Assembly (NCBI RefSeq): GCF_900107505.1
Contig: NZ_FNQH01000002.1
Coordinates: forward strand, 186,001 to 250,000
DNA from: Trichococcus collinsii
GTDB taxonomy: Bacteria; Bacillota; Bacilli; Lactobacillales; Aerococcaceae
Direction of reading: 5' to 3'
DNA: 64,000 bases
Positions 33,914 through 44,100 of the stretch are shown here, piece by piece. Below the pieces are notes generated by a model. That model worked only from the letters and a program-made list of their open reading frames with translations. It ran no database searches and was not told the origin of the DNA. A program made the position numbers and the translations under genes. The first letter of the stretch is position 1. Every line of letters begins with the position of its first letter.

Positions 33914-35548
33914 ATGATTACCGTATCAAATGTCAGCCTACAATTTTCCGATCGCAAACTGTTTGACAATGTCAATCTAAAGTTCACCCCTGGTAACTGC
34001 TATGGCGTCATCGGTGCCAATGGAGCTGGAAAATCTACTTTTTTGAAGATTTTATCAGGCGTCATCCAGCCCACAACCGGCGATATCATTATGGATCCAA
34101 ATGAACGTTTAGCTGTACTGAACCAAAATCACTATGGTTTCGAAGACCATCAAGTACTGGACACTGTGATCATGGGGCACAAACGTCTTTATGCCATCAT
34201 GGATGAAAAAAATGCCATCTACGCAAAAACCGATTTCACTGAGGAAGACGGCATCAGAGCCGGCGAACTTGAAGGCGAATTTGCTGAATTGGATGGATGG
34301 GAAGCCGAATCCGATGCTGCAAGTCTCTTGCAAGGTTTAGGAATTGGTGAAGAATTGCACTTCAAGCAGATGAGCGACCTATTGGAGCCGCAAAAAGTAA
34401 AAGTTTTGCTGGCGCAAGCATTATTCGGCAAACCTGACGTACTACTATTGGACGAGCCGACAAACGGTTTGGACAAAGAATCAATCGAGTGGTTATCCGA
34501 ATTCCTTATCAACTTCCCTAACACCGTCATCGTTGTTTCCCATGACCGTCACTTCCTGAACACAGTATGTACGCACATGTGTGACGTTGACTTCGGAAAG
34601 ATCAAACTTTATGTCGGTAACTATGACTTCTGGATGCAATCCAGTCAATTGGCTTCTAAACTGGCAGCCGATTCCAATTCGAAAAAAGAAGAGCAGATCA
34701 AGGAGTTGCAGGACTTCATTGCGCGATTCAGTGCAAATGCATCGAAATCCAAACAAGCGACTTCACGTAAAAAGACGTTGGATAAAATCACCTTGGATGA
34801 TATTCAACCATCATCCCGTAAATATCCTTTTGTCGGCTTCACCCCAGAACGCGAAATCGGCAATGACTTACTGATCGTTTCGAACCTTTCCAAGACAATC
34901 GACGGCGTCAAAATCTTGGACAAAATCAGCTTTGCTTTAAACAAAAACGATAAAGTCGCTTTTGCAAGCCGCAAAGACATCGCTACTACCACCCTCTTCA
35001 AAATTTTGATGGGTGAAATGGAAGCTGACGGCGGTACTTTCAAATGGGGCGTCACAACGTCACAAAGCTACTTGCCGAAGGACCACACGAACGAATTCCC
35101 GGTTGCCGACATCACTATTTTGGAATGGTTGCGCCAATTCGCAGGCAAAGAAGAGGACGACAATACCTTCTTGCGCAGCTTCTTGGGCCGCATGTTGTTC
35201 TCAGGTGAAGACGTCATGAAGAAAGTTTCTGTCCTATCCGGGGGAGAAAAAGTCCGTATCATCCTATCGAAAATGATGCTTACAAAAGCAAACGTCTTGG
35301 TATTGGATGACCCGACGAATCACTTGGATCTTGAATCCATCACTGCCCTGAATGACGGCATGATTGCCTTCAAAGGTGCATTGTTGTTCACTTCACACGA
35401 TTACGAGTTCATCAACACTACTGCGAACCGTATCATCGAAGTAACTCCAAATGGTGTTGTCGACAGAATGGAAACAACCTATGAAGACTTCTTGGCTGAT
35501 AAGGATGTCCAAGCAAGAATCAACGCACTTTATAATGAACAAGCATAA
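33914..35548 (+). CDS. ABC-F ATPase with one degenerate ATP site (YkpA-like)
   Basis: Soluble ABC-F protein (544 aa), related to B. subtilis YkpA; such proteins act on ribosomes. Domain 1 has canonical Walker A GANGAGKST (about 37-45) and Walker B LLLDEPTNGLD, but its signature is DLLEPQKVKVLL instead of LSGGE. Domain 2 has signature LSGGEKVRIIL, but Walker A is ASRKDIATTTLF (no P-loop Lys) and Walker B is VLDDPTNHLD (catalytic Glu to Asp). The losses all fall in the same composite site. A linker rich in Lys/Ser (about 255-290) separates the domains. ATG follows GAGGAATGTAAAAAA. Confidence 0.9.
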   Translation: MITVSNVSLQFSDRKLFDNVNLKFTPGNCYGVIGANGAGKSTFLKILSGVIQPTTGDIIMDPNERLAVLNQNHYGFEDHQVLDTVIMGHKRLYAIMDEKNAIYAKTDFTEEDGIRAGELEGEFAELDGWEAESDAASLLQGLGIGEELHFKQMSDLLEPQKVKVLLAQALFGKPDVLLLDEPTNGLDKESIEWLSEFLINFPNTVIVVSHDRHFLNTVCTHMCDVDFGKIKLYVGNYDFWMQSSQLASKLAADSNSKKEEQIKELQDFIARFSANASKSKQATSRKKTLDKITLDDIQPSSRKYPFVGFTPEREIGNDLLIVSNLSKTIDGVKILDKISFALNKNDKVAFASRKDIATTTLFKILMGEMEADGGTFKWGVTTSQSYLPKDHTNEFPVADITILEWLRQFAGKEEDDNTFLRSFLGRMLFSGEDVMKKVSVLSGGEKVRIILSKMMLTKANVLVLDDPTNHLDLESITALNDGMIAFKGALLFTSHDYEFINTTANRIIEVTPNGVVDRMETTYEDFLADKDVQARINALYNEQA

Positions 35549-35561
35549 AATCAGCACGAAG

Positions 35562-35603
35562 AAAAGAGGAACAAACCGAACATTCGGGTTGTTCCTCTTT
35601 TTG
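35562..35603 (+). terminator. Terminator of the ABC-F gene
   Basis: AAGAGGAACAA and TTGTTCCTCTTTTT with inner CCGAAC/ATTCGG pairing. Confidence 0.85.
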
Positions 35604-35624
35604 TTTAATAGAATATTTCAATTC

Positions 35625-35812
35625 CAAAAGTGCCTCACCTCTGATGTTTTACAGAGGTGCAAAATATTCCATGCATCCCAAAACGTTGGCTAGCCTCACG
35701 GGTTAGCCCTTCGGAAATTAGACAAATCTGACTCATTGCGCTCTGCCATGCTCATTCAGGGCCAGATTTCCTAAATTTCTTTCAGCGCGGAACGAACCCG
35801 TTCCGCTTTTCT
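35625..35812 (+). repeat. 188-bp interspersed repeat, copy A
   Basis: Matches copy B at 62748-62935 (opposite strand) over the same 188-bp length with about 85% identity by eye. It contains a hairpin around GAAATTAGACAAATCTG/CAGATTTCCTAAATTTC and ends with a terminator-like hairpin GCGGAAC...GTTCCGC plus TTTT. It overlaps the last bases of the thioesterase gene at its 3' end. Confidence 0.85.
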
Positions 35813-36560
35813 ATACTTTTTTCCAGATCATATGGGCTTCACAGGCCAGGTCTTCGCCGTTCATGATGCGATGCGCGGTGATGATTTCACCGTTCCCCGC
35901 TTCTTTCGTCGACATGACGCTAGTGATACTGTTGCCGTATTCTACCTCTTTTTCATACTTGATCGTAACGGCAGCCATCTGGTGATCCATGATGAATTTC
36001 GGATCGATCGTGTTGATGATCCAATCGAAATATTTTGCGTTGTTGACATGACGATTGTAGTCGATATCCAGGTATCTGACGCGGAAATCCTGTTCCTTGC
36101 GGTTTTCCGGCTCCAGTTGGATCGGCTTCTGCATGCGCACCATCGTCCGGATTTCATCGGCTTGATAGACGGTCAGCAGGTCTTTTTGGATCTGGACCAT
36201 TTTGCGGGTCTCGATGTCCATCATGACAAAGTTCGTCATCACTTCCACACAAAGTTGTTCGCTTTCATCATAAGCTCGAAAGCGGCGATAGGTGAAGTAA
36301 CGATTATAGCTCATCGCTTCCGTTTCCAGGATGATTTCTTCACCTCGGTGCGGCATGCGTTCGATCTGCATGTCGTACTGCACGATGATCCAACTGAGAC
36401 CTCTTTCGGACATCTGATCATTCGTGTTCCCGAGTGAATCGCTTTGTTGGCCCGACAAGTCCATCATCAGGTTGACGAGCGATGGCAAAGTGATTTCACC
36501 GGTGATGTCACATTCATAGCCTTTGATGCGATGGGTGCTGCGATAGATTAATCCGCTCAA
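35811..36560 (-). CDS. Acyl-ACP thioesterase
   Basis: Double hot-dog acyl-ACP thioesterase (249 aa) releasing fatty acids from acyl-ACP. First hot-dog: YRSTHRIKGYECDITGEITLPSLVNLMMDLSGQQSDSLG region, RGLSWIIVQYDMQIERMPHRGEEI, and the second: VRYLDIDYNRHVNNAKYFDWI with the catalytic Asn/His. Start is TTG at 36560 after GGAGGGAAAACG. The stop lies within the end of repeat copy A, so the repeat may have supplied the last codons. Confidence 0.92.
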   Translation of the reverse strand: MSGLIYRSTHRIKGYECDITGEITLPSLVNLMMDLSGQQSDSLGNTNDQMSERGLSWIIVQYDMQIERMPHRGEEIILETEAMSYNRYFTYRRFRAYDESEQLCVEVMTNFVMMDIETRKMVQIQKDLLTVYQADEIRTMVRMQKPIQLEPENRKEQDFRVRYLDIDYNRHVNNAKYFDWIINTIDPKFIMDHQMAAVTIKYEKEVEYGNSITSVMSTKEAGNGEIITAHRIMNGEDLACEAHMIWKKV

Positions 36561-36640
36561 CGTTTTCCCTCCAAAATCAATTTTATAATAGAAAGGATAC
36601 CATACTTTTCAGAACGGACCAACCGAAAAACTGAGCAGCG

Positions 36641-37399
36641 TCAGACGCGCAGTTGCTGTCTGTCATTGTAGAATTCGCGGTATGCCAGGAAAGAGGCGAT
36701 GTAGGAGGAGATGCTTGTCGCCGCAACCAGCATGAAAGTCACCATGATCTGATACATGATGGCCGTCATCGGTACGGTACCGGCAAACATCAGACCCGAC
36801 ATCATACCTGGCAAGGAGACGATGCCCACCGTTTTGGCGGAATCCAATGATGGCTGCATGCCCGACCTGATCGTTTCCCTCAAGATGGTGCGCGAAGCTT
36901 GATTCGGAGTCGCACCGAGAGACAGTTTTTCCAGAATCTGCTGGCGCTGATCACGGAACAAGGAATTCAGGTTGCGGTAGCACAATCCGATGGTCGTCAT
37001 CGCATTCCCAGCTATCATGCCGGTGATCGGCACAATCTGTGAAGGGATAAATTTGACGGACCCTGACAGGACCAGAACGGATAACGTCAAGATTGCTGAA
37101 GCAGAGATTGCGATCAATGAAATCTTCAAGGAATTCGGGATACTGCTGCTGCGTTTGTGGGCATTCCATGACGCATTGAAGACGATGACGGCAACCATAA
37201 CCAAGGTGACAATCGTATTGTTCACATTGAACAAGTACGTCAAAACGTACCCTACCGCAATCAGCTGTACAACGGCTCTGGCGATGCTGTACAAAATGTC
37301 TTTGGCCGTGCCTAATTTTTCTTTGTAAGAGATGTAAACTCCCACCATTACCAATGAAAAGCTCAACATGAGCGTGATTGGACTGACTTGTAGATCCAT
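36641..37399 (-). CDS. fetB: FetB/YbbM-type ABC permease
   Basis: Membrane protein of the UPF0014/FetB family (252 aa, about 7 helices). Family motifs: IARAVVQLIAVGYVL, VPITGMIAGNAMTTIG and GIVSLPGMMSGLMFAGTVPMTAI. In E. coli FetAB exports iron and helps oxidative stress resistance. It starts 1 bp after the ATPase stop (37401). ATG after GAGGGGAACTAAG. Confidence 0.9.
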   Translation of the reverse strand: MDLQVSPITLMLSFSLVMVGVYISYKEKLGTAKDILYSIARAVVQLIAVGYVLTYLFNVNNTIVTLVMVAVIVFNASWNAHKRSSSIPNSLKISLIAISASAILTLSVLVLSGSVKFIPSQIVPITGMIAGNAMTTIGLCYRNLNSLFRDQRQQILEKLSLGATPNQASRTILRETIRSGMQPSLDSAKTVGIVSLPGMMSGLMFAGTVPMTAIMYQIMVTFMLVAATSISSYIASFLAYREFYNDRQQLRV

Positions 37400-37400
37400 C

Positions 37401-38054
37401 TTAGTTCCCCTCCCCTTTTACGATTTTCCCAGCAACGATATGGATGTTCTTATCCGCCAAGCTTGATTCTTCCTCATTATGGCTGACCATGATGATCGTC
37501 ATATCGGCATGCTCCCGCATTTCCTGGAGCCATTTCCAGATGATTTGGCGATTCGCTTCATCCAAGGCGCTCGTCACTTCATCGAGCAAGAGAATTTTCG
37601 GTTGAAACAGGACGTTGCGGATCAAAGCGACACGCTGTTTTTCCCCGCCTGACAAGGTATTTATTTCTTTATCCAAATATTCCTTCGGCAGCCCTAGCGA
37701 CTCCAGATATGCGACTGCTTTCTTTTCATCGAATTCTTTTTTGCGGATTTCGTAAGGAAAAGCCAAATTGTCGCGGACAGTTTTTCCGAACAAAACAGGT
37801 GTCTGGAACGTATAGGAAACCTCCTTGCGATATTCGGTGGGCTCGTATGCATCCAGCGATTTGCCTTGGTAGCGTATTTCCCCTTCGGTACGCGACAGGA
37901 TGGTCGCCATAATCTTCAATAATGTGCTTTTGCCGCTTCCGGACGGGCCAGTTATCGAAAGAAACTCGCCCTCCTCCAGCGAATAGCTGATGTCGTCCAG
38001 AATGACTTTGCCGTCCGACACAAAACTCAGATGTTCCATTTCCAATAATGCCAT
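37401..38054 (-). CDS. fetA: FetA/YbbL-type ABC ATPase
   Basis: Short ATPase (217 aa): Walker [12 protein letters not shown] (about 34-44), signature LSGGEKQRVALIRN, Walker B ILLLDEVTSALD (Glu then Val, typical of this group), H-loop MVSHNEEES. Pairs with the permease next to it, probably for metal export. ATG after AAAGGAGTAATTTAAAAA. Confidence 0.9.
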   Translation of the reverse strand: MALLEMEHLSFVSDGKVILDDISYSLEEGEFLSITGPSGSGKSTLLKIMATILSRTEGEIRYQGKSLDAYEPTEYRKEVSYTFQTPVLFGKTVRDNLAFPYEIRKKEFDEKKAVAYLESLGLPKEYLDKEINTLSGGEKQRVALIRNVLFQPKILLLDEVTSALDEANRQIIWKWLQEMREHADMTIIMVSHNEEESSLADKNIHIVAGKIVKGEGN

Positions 38055-38207
38055 TTTTTAAATTACTCCTTTATTATTCAAATTGCAGCTGAATCCGTTG
38101 CGAACATCAAAAAATCGCCGTACAGGTCAGCTATGCTTCATTTCTCTATTCTATCACTACTTCCCGCATTTCAGTTAATGATATTAATTATAATTTAATA
38201 ATAAATG

Positions 38208-38245
38208 TAAAAAGGCAGCCCCTTAACGGGACTGCCTTACCTTAC
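38208..38245 (-). terminator. Terminator of the chbG-like gene
   Basis: AAAAAGGCAGCCCCTT and a matching AACGGGACTGCCTT arm; T-run on the minus strand. Confidence 0.75.
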
Positions 38246-38253
38246 AAGTCTCT

Positions 38254-39021
38254 TTATTCTTTCAATTCAGCATACGAAATCAACTGGATTGCCTCATCTT
38301 CTCGGATCCGATCTGCAAAGTCAGAATGCATCAAGAATTCAGCCATGTAGGCCCGTTCTTTCTGAAGACTGCTCACACGTTCCAGACTTGCGTCGACATA
38401 GCCCGGATGGACGATCAATTCAATCGAGGTGTCTTCTTTTTCCAAGACGGCCATGATGTCATCCAATTTTTCCATCACGCTCATCCCTAATTCAGCCTGC
38501 GGTTTTTCAGCTGCAAACCCGAGATCGAATTGACGGTCTGTGTGCAATACCCCATGGCTGCCTTCAAAGTGATCCCGGATTGGCAGTTCGTACTGGATTG
38601 CCAACGACAGAATGACTTTGTTCAGTGGCTCCAACATATGTACATGGTGATGCGAATCCAAATGCGTTGGTTTGATGCCCGCCTTGCGCACCTTTTCGAT
38701 CTGAGCATGCCACTCCGCATAGACTTCATCCAAATCCAGCGAAGCCGAATTTTGCTGCACATATTCCCTTGTTCGAAAACGCCCATTGGCACTGATACTG
38801 TCTGCATTAGGCAATAGAGGCTTCCCGAGCGTCAAATTCAGATGGACCCCGATTTCCAGTTCCGGATGATCGGATGCCAATTCAACTGCATGATCGAATG
38901 CCACTCCGTTCGCCAACAGGGTCGTTGAGGTGGTGATACCGTACAAAAAACTGTCGACGATGCCATAATTCACACCATTTGTGAGACCAAAATCGTCTGC
39001 GTTGATGATTACTTGTCCCAT
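38254..39021 (-). CDS. chbG: ChbG/YdjC family carbohydrate deacetylase
   Basis: Metal-dependent deacetylase of the YdjC-like family, 255 residues. Metal ligands: IINADDFGLTNGVNYGI (Asp pair), GVHLNLTLGKPLLP (His) and HLDSHHHVHML (His). Relatives deacetylate chitobiose 6-phosphate or related oligosaccharides. No PTS or beta-glucosidase is adjacent, so the substrate is open. ATG after AGGAGAATGAAAT, 38 bp downstream of the SDR on the same strand. Confidence 0.9.
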   Translation of the reverse strand: MGQVIINADDFGLTNGVNYGIVDSFLYGITTSTTLLANGVAFDHAVELASDHPELEIGVHLNLTLGKPLLPNADSISANGRFRTREYVQQNSASLDLDEVYAEWHAQIEKVRKAGIKPTHLDSHHHVHMLEPLNKVILSLAIQYELPIRDHFEGSHGVLHTDRQFDLGFAAEKPQAELGMSVMEKLDDIMAVLEKEDTSIELIVHPGYVDASLERVSSLQKERAYMAEFLMHSDFADRIREDEAIQLISYAELKE

Positions 39022-39059
39022 ATTTCATTCTCCTGTCTGTTTCGGATGGCGGTTCGGCT

Positions 39060-39845
39060 TCAAATCGCTTTGACTGCCCCACCATCCACATATAGTGTGC
39101 TCCCGGTGATGTAGGTATTTGCTTCGGAAAGAAGGAAAACGACGGCTTTCGCGAATTCTTCCGGTGTACCGTAACGACCCAAAGGAATACCTGCGATTGC
39201 GTTCTTGTCGACTTCCGCCAATGGCAGCTCTTTCGCTTTGGCGTTCGCTTCATTCAGATATTTCAGGCGATCGGTTGCGATTTTTCCCGGAGCAACGACA
39301 TTCACGAGGATGTTGTCGGGCGCCAATTCATCAGCAAGCGTCTTGCTTAGACCAACGATGCCGTTCCGGAACGTGTTTGAAAGGACCAGATTCGGCAACG
39401 GCGTCTTCACCGAAATCGAGGCGATATTGACGATGCGCCCGCCCTCTTTGCGCAGATCGGGTAACACTTCACGGATGATCCGAATGTAGCTCAACAAGTT
39501 TAATTCGAAAGCCTGTTGCCACGCCTCATCGGAAAAGGAATCGAATTTTCCACTTGGCGGACCGCCTGCATTGTTCAACAAAATATCGATTTTCCCGAAC
39601 ACTTCATGCGTCCTTGCCACCAGCTTCTGGATATCCTCATTTTTGGTGATGTCGCAAGGGAAATACGCAACCTTTCCGCCATGCAAGGCTTCCAGCTCTT
39701 CCTTCACTTCAGCCAATTTGTCTTCGCTTCTGCTCGTGAGCATGACATATGCGCCTTCTTTGACGAGCTCCTTCGCTACCGCCTTACCCAACCCTTGGCT
39801 CGAAGCAATGACCAATGCCACTTTGTTTGTTAACCCCAGATCCAT
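39060..39845 (-). CDS. Short-chain dehydrogenase/reductase
   Basis: SDR of 261 residues. N-terminus: VALVIASSQGLGKAVAKEL replaces TGGxxGIG by ASSQGLG, a known variant group. NNAGGPPSG, NIASISVKTPLPNLVLSNTFRNG (Ser; the YxxxK Tyr is replaced in this NTFRNG stretch) and TYITGSTLYVDGG follow. This resembles the 3-oxoacyl-ACP reductase FabG-like subgroup in which Tyr-Lys is altered; catalysis cannot be assumed. Cotranscribed with chbG. ATG after GAAGGAGGAGCCGAA. Confidence 0.83.
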   Translation of the reverse strand: MDLGLTNKVALVIASSQGLGKAVAKELVKEGAYVMLTSRSEDKLAEVKEELEALHGGKVAYFPCDITKNEDIQKLVARTHEVFGKIDILLNNAGGPPSGKFDSFSDEAWQQAFELNLLSYIRIIREVLPDLRKEGGRIVNIASISVKTPLPNLVLSNTFRNGIVGLSKTLADELAPDNILVNVVAPGKIATDRLKYLNEANAKAKELPLAEVDKNAIAGIPLGRYGTPEEFAKAVVFLLSEANTYITGSTLYVDGGAVKAI

Positions 39846-40064
39846 TTCGGCTCCTCCTTCAACTGCTTTATTATCCTAACCTCATACCCATACTATAGAC
39901 CAAAAGCGTCCACATCACTAGCATTTCACTCACCTCACTGCATTTGTCCCTGCTCGCCCCCCGGATAGTCTGTTATAATGGAACATGAACTTATTTGGCT
40001 TACTTATAAGATACGCGCAACTTTTTAATTACAAGACACTAACCGATGGACAGGAGACTTTTCC

Positions 40065-41195
40065 ATGCGAATACTGCATACAGCTGATTGGCATCTTGGC
40101 AAAATCGTCAACGATTTTTCCATGCTGGATGATCAGACCTATTACTTGATGAAGCTGATAGAAACACTGAAAGAAAAAGAAATCGACGCGATTATCATGG
40201 CGGGCGACCTATACGACCGCGCCTTGCCGCCGAAAGAAGCGGTGGTGCTGGCCAACCGGACACTGACCCGGATGGTGAAGGAATTGGGCGTGCCTGTGTT
40301 CGTCATCGCCGGTAACCACGACAGCAACGAACGCATCGAATATGCCGCCGATCTGCTGGCCGACAGCCACCTCTACATAGAAGGAACCATGAAAGAGGCT
40401 ATCCGAATAGTTCCCTTCCAAGGAACCAATTTTTATCTGTTGCCCTTTGCGGATCATGTCTATGTGCGGGAAAAGCTTAAGGATGACAGCATTAAAAATA
40501 TGGAAGACGCTGTGCGTGCGCAACTAGCGACCATCAAAGCAACAATGAACCCGGATGAAGTGAACATACTGATTGCGCATGGCTATGTGATCCAGGCCGG
40601 AAACGACACAAGCGAGCCATCCGATTCCGAACGTCCGCTCAGCATCGGCACTTCCGAATACGTGGATGTGTCGCTGTTCGAGGACTTTGATTACGTTGCT
40701 CTAGGGCATCTGCACAAAGCCCAGAAAGTCAAAAACGACAAAGTCCGCTACAGCGGCTCGATCCTGAAGTATTCAAAATCGGAAACCCCTCATCAAAAAC
40801 AGACGAGTATCGTAACGATTGAAAAAGACAAACTGGAGATCGAACCGCTCCGCATCAAGCCTTTGCGCGATATGCGCACGATCCGGAGCACGTTTTCCGA
40901 GTTGATGAAAGGCCAATCCGACGATTATCTGTTCTTTGAACTGGAGGATTCGGAATACGTGCTGGATGCTATGAACCAATTGCGCCGCCGCTATCCACAC
41001 GCGATGGGCCTCGAGTACGTCAGCCGGAGAGATACTGAATCGGTGGCCCTGCAGCACAACCGCGAGGATCTCCAACAGCTGTCCTACCCTGACCTCTTCA
41101 AGGACTTTTATGAGCAATACCGCGCCATCGAATTAGATGATGCCGGTCAAAAAATCGTTGCGGATGTCTTTTCCGCTTTGGGAAGGAAAGACTAG
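40065..41195 (+). CDS. sbcD: Exonuclease subunit SbcD (Mre11 type)
   Basis: Metallophosphoesterase nuclease of the SbcCD complex (376 aa) which opens hairpins and processes DNA ends. Phosphoesterase motifs: LHTADWHLGK, IIMAGDLYDRALPP, VIAGNHDSNERI, ILIAHGYVI and VALGHLHKAQKV. ATG after GACAGGAGACTTTTCC. The sbcC start follows directly after its stop. Confidence 0.97.
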   Translation: MRILHTADWHLGKIVNDFSMLDDQTYYLMKLIETLKEKEIDAIIMAGDLYDRALPPKEAVVLANRTLTRMVKELGVPVFVIAGNHDSNERIEYAADLLADSHLYIEGTMKEAIRIVPFQGTNFYLLPFADHVYVREKLKDDSIKNMEDAVRAQLATIKATMNPDEVNILIAHGYVIQAGNDTSEPSDSERPLSIGTSEYVDVSLFEDFDYVALGHLHKAQKVKNDKVRYSGSILKYSKSETPHQKQTSIVTIEKDKLEIEPLRIKPLRDMRTIRSTFSELMKGQSDDYLFFELEDSEYVLDAMNQLRRRYPHAMGLEYVSRRDTESVALQHNREDLQQLSYPDLFKDFYEQYRAIELDDAGQKIVADVFSALGRKD

Positions 41196-44100
41196 ATGAG
41201 ACCCTTAAGATTAGAAGTGAGTGCCTTCGGGCCATATAAAGAAAAGATCGTATTGGACTTCACGCAATTCCAAAACCAAACGTTGTTCCTGGTGAGCGGG
41301 CCCACGGGTGCCGGCAAGACCACGATTTTCGATGCCATTGCCTACGCACTTTACGACGTCGCCAGCGGCAGCAGCCGGGAAAAGGACACGTTCAAATCTC
41401 AGTTTGCAACGGAAGAGTCGGTCTGTTACGTCGATCTGACGTTCGAATACAACGGGAAGACTTACCGCGTCCGACGTTCTCCTGCCCAGATGGGTCCCGG
41501 GAAGAGTGGGAAAATCATCAATCTTTTGGCTGATGTGGCCTTCTATCACGATGACACTGTAACGACAAAAGCGCGCGATGCCAATGCGGAAATAGAACAG
41601 CTGCTTTCCTTGAACTATGAGCAGTTCAAACAGATCGTCATGCTGCCGCAAGGGGAATTCAAAAAACTGCTGGAATCGAACAGCAACGAAAAAGAGACGA
41701 TCTTCCGGAATATCTTCGGAACCGAAATACTGAAAAGCTTCCAGGAGGAGCTGAAGGAAAAAGCCAAATTGCTCCAGAGCCAAGCGACTTCCGCCCAGGA
41801 TTCCCTGCAGACCGCCTACTCGTTTGCCTCCGGAATCAGCGATGACGCCCTGCAGGAAGTACTCATCTTGCAGGACACCGAGCGCATCCTCGTTCGGATC
41901 GCAGAACTGCTGGCTGCGCTCGAAGAAGAACGCAACGCCAAAGAACTGCAACTCACGTATTTGCGTTCACAAAGCCAAGCCGCTTCCGATACCATCAAAT
42001 TGCTCGAAGATATCGCACAACTGGAGGCACGGCTCAAAGTTCTTGAGGAAGAAGAATCGTCTGTCCTCGAATGGAAACGACAATTGAAACGCCATGAACA
42101 AGCCGTCAAAGCTGAGGAAAAAAGACTGCTGTGCATTGCAGCATCGACAAATCAGGCTGTAAAGCAGGAACAAGCCAAACTAAATGACGGTCTCTTGGAC
42201 CAACTGAATCAGGCTACACACGATAAAAAATCAGCGTTCGAAGCATCGGAACGTGCCCTTTCCCTGATCCCAGGCTTGCGTGCGCAGGTCGACGCCGTGA
42301 AGGAACAGGAAAAACAGCTTGTCGCATTGGCTAACAAAGAAAAAGAACTGACCGGTTGCCAGAAAGCGTGCGAAGATGCCACGAAAGAACTGCAAAAACA
42401 TGCGGAACTCAAGAATGTACAAAAAGGAAAACAGGAGCAGTGCCAGCAGAAGCTTGCGGAAGTGAAACAAGCCCAAAAGGATGCTTCAATCATTCAAGAG
42501 CAATTGAACGCGTGCAGAATGAACGTGCAACAATCCGATCAGCTCCACAAAAGGATCGTCCAAACCGAAAAATTATTGGCTGAACAACTTGAAAAAGGCG
42601 AGCGATTCCTGATTCTGGAAAAGGCATACGTGACGGTCGATCAACAGTTAAAGGATGAAACCCTCCTCTACAACCGCAACATCGCCGGCATCTTAGCCGA
42701 GCAGTTGGTTGGCGGAGAGGCTTGCCTTGTCTGCGGTTCAACACACCATCCCGCACCCGCGCAAAAAACGGCAGATACCCTTTCGGATCAGGACCGGGAG
42801 TTGCTGGAGAAAAAACGGAATCAGGCTTATGTAGATTACCAGCAAGCAACTGCCGAACTTTCCGGCATCCGAAAACAACTGGCCGACCTCTTCGATGAAT
42901 TCGCAGTCCCGGCTGAAACTTTCGAAAACTTTAAGCACAAACAGAAAGAAAAACACGATACAGATATCGCGTCAGAAAAAACATTACTTATGGAAATGAA
43001 TAATCTGCAGAAAGTACTTGATGAAGAAGAGTCCCTCGTCAAGGAGCAAAGCGAAATCGAAGCGAAACTACAGGCGATCGACAAGAACAGCTTTTCCCTC
43101 CAGCAAACACTGTTCTTGAACGAAACCCTTTCCCGGGACCTGTTGGCCGAAATCGACCAGGATAAACAAGTTTTGGGCGACAAGGACCTCGCAACCGTCC
43201 AAAAAGAGATCATGCAACTCAACGAAAAGATTGAGACCTACACAAGCGACTACAACAAGCTGAACAGAGAGCTGACGGAACTCGAGAAACAGCTTGCTGT
43301 CTGTATTGCCAACAGGACCACCTACTCAGCTCAGGTAGAGGAAGCAACAACTGCTTTGCTGGATGCTGAAGCGTTATACGCAACGGTGCTGGCTGCTGCC
43401 GATCTGGAAGAACCTTTCAACCAACTGATATTGGATAAGTCACTTTGTCTGGACATCCAGAAACGGATCCGCAGTCATGAAGATGACCTGAATGTCACTG
43501 TGACCCGTTTGAGCGATCAAAGGAAAGCCGCAGCAGCACTGGATCCAGATCAAACCATCGCTGCCTGCGCCGATCAAAAAGTGCTTCTCGACAATGCCAT
43601 CCGCGAGTCGGAAGAGCAAAAAGATCAGCTCGCAGGCGACATCCAAATGCTCAGAAAAGCAGCCCAAGAAATCGCTGCAATCTACAAAAAGCAGCAGCAG
43701 ATCATTGCTGATTACCAGAAGTACAGGACTTTGTCGGACATCGCCAACGGTACCAAAGAAACCGACTACATTTCCTTCGAACGCTACGTGCTGGCAATCT
43801 ACTATGAAGAAATCATCGAAGCCGCCAACCTACGCTTCCAACAGATGACGAACAACCGCTATCTGTTGTTGCGCAAGGAAGACAAAGGAAAAGGTGCCGG
43901 AGCCAAGGGTCTGGATCTCGATGTATTCGATCATTACACCGGCCAAACCCGCAGCGTCAAAACGTTATCCGGCGGCGAAAGCTTCAAGGCCTCCCTTGCG
44001 CTTGCGCTTGGACTCAGTGACGTGATGCAGAGCCGCAGCGGCGGCATCCAGATTGATACGCTGTTCATCGATGAAGGGTTCGGTTCGCTGGATCCCGAAT

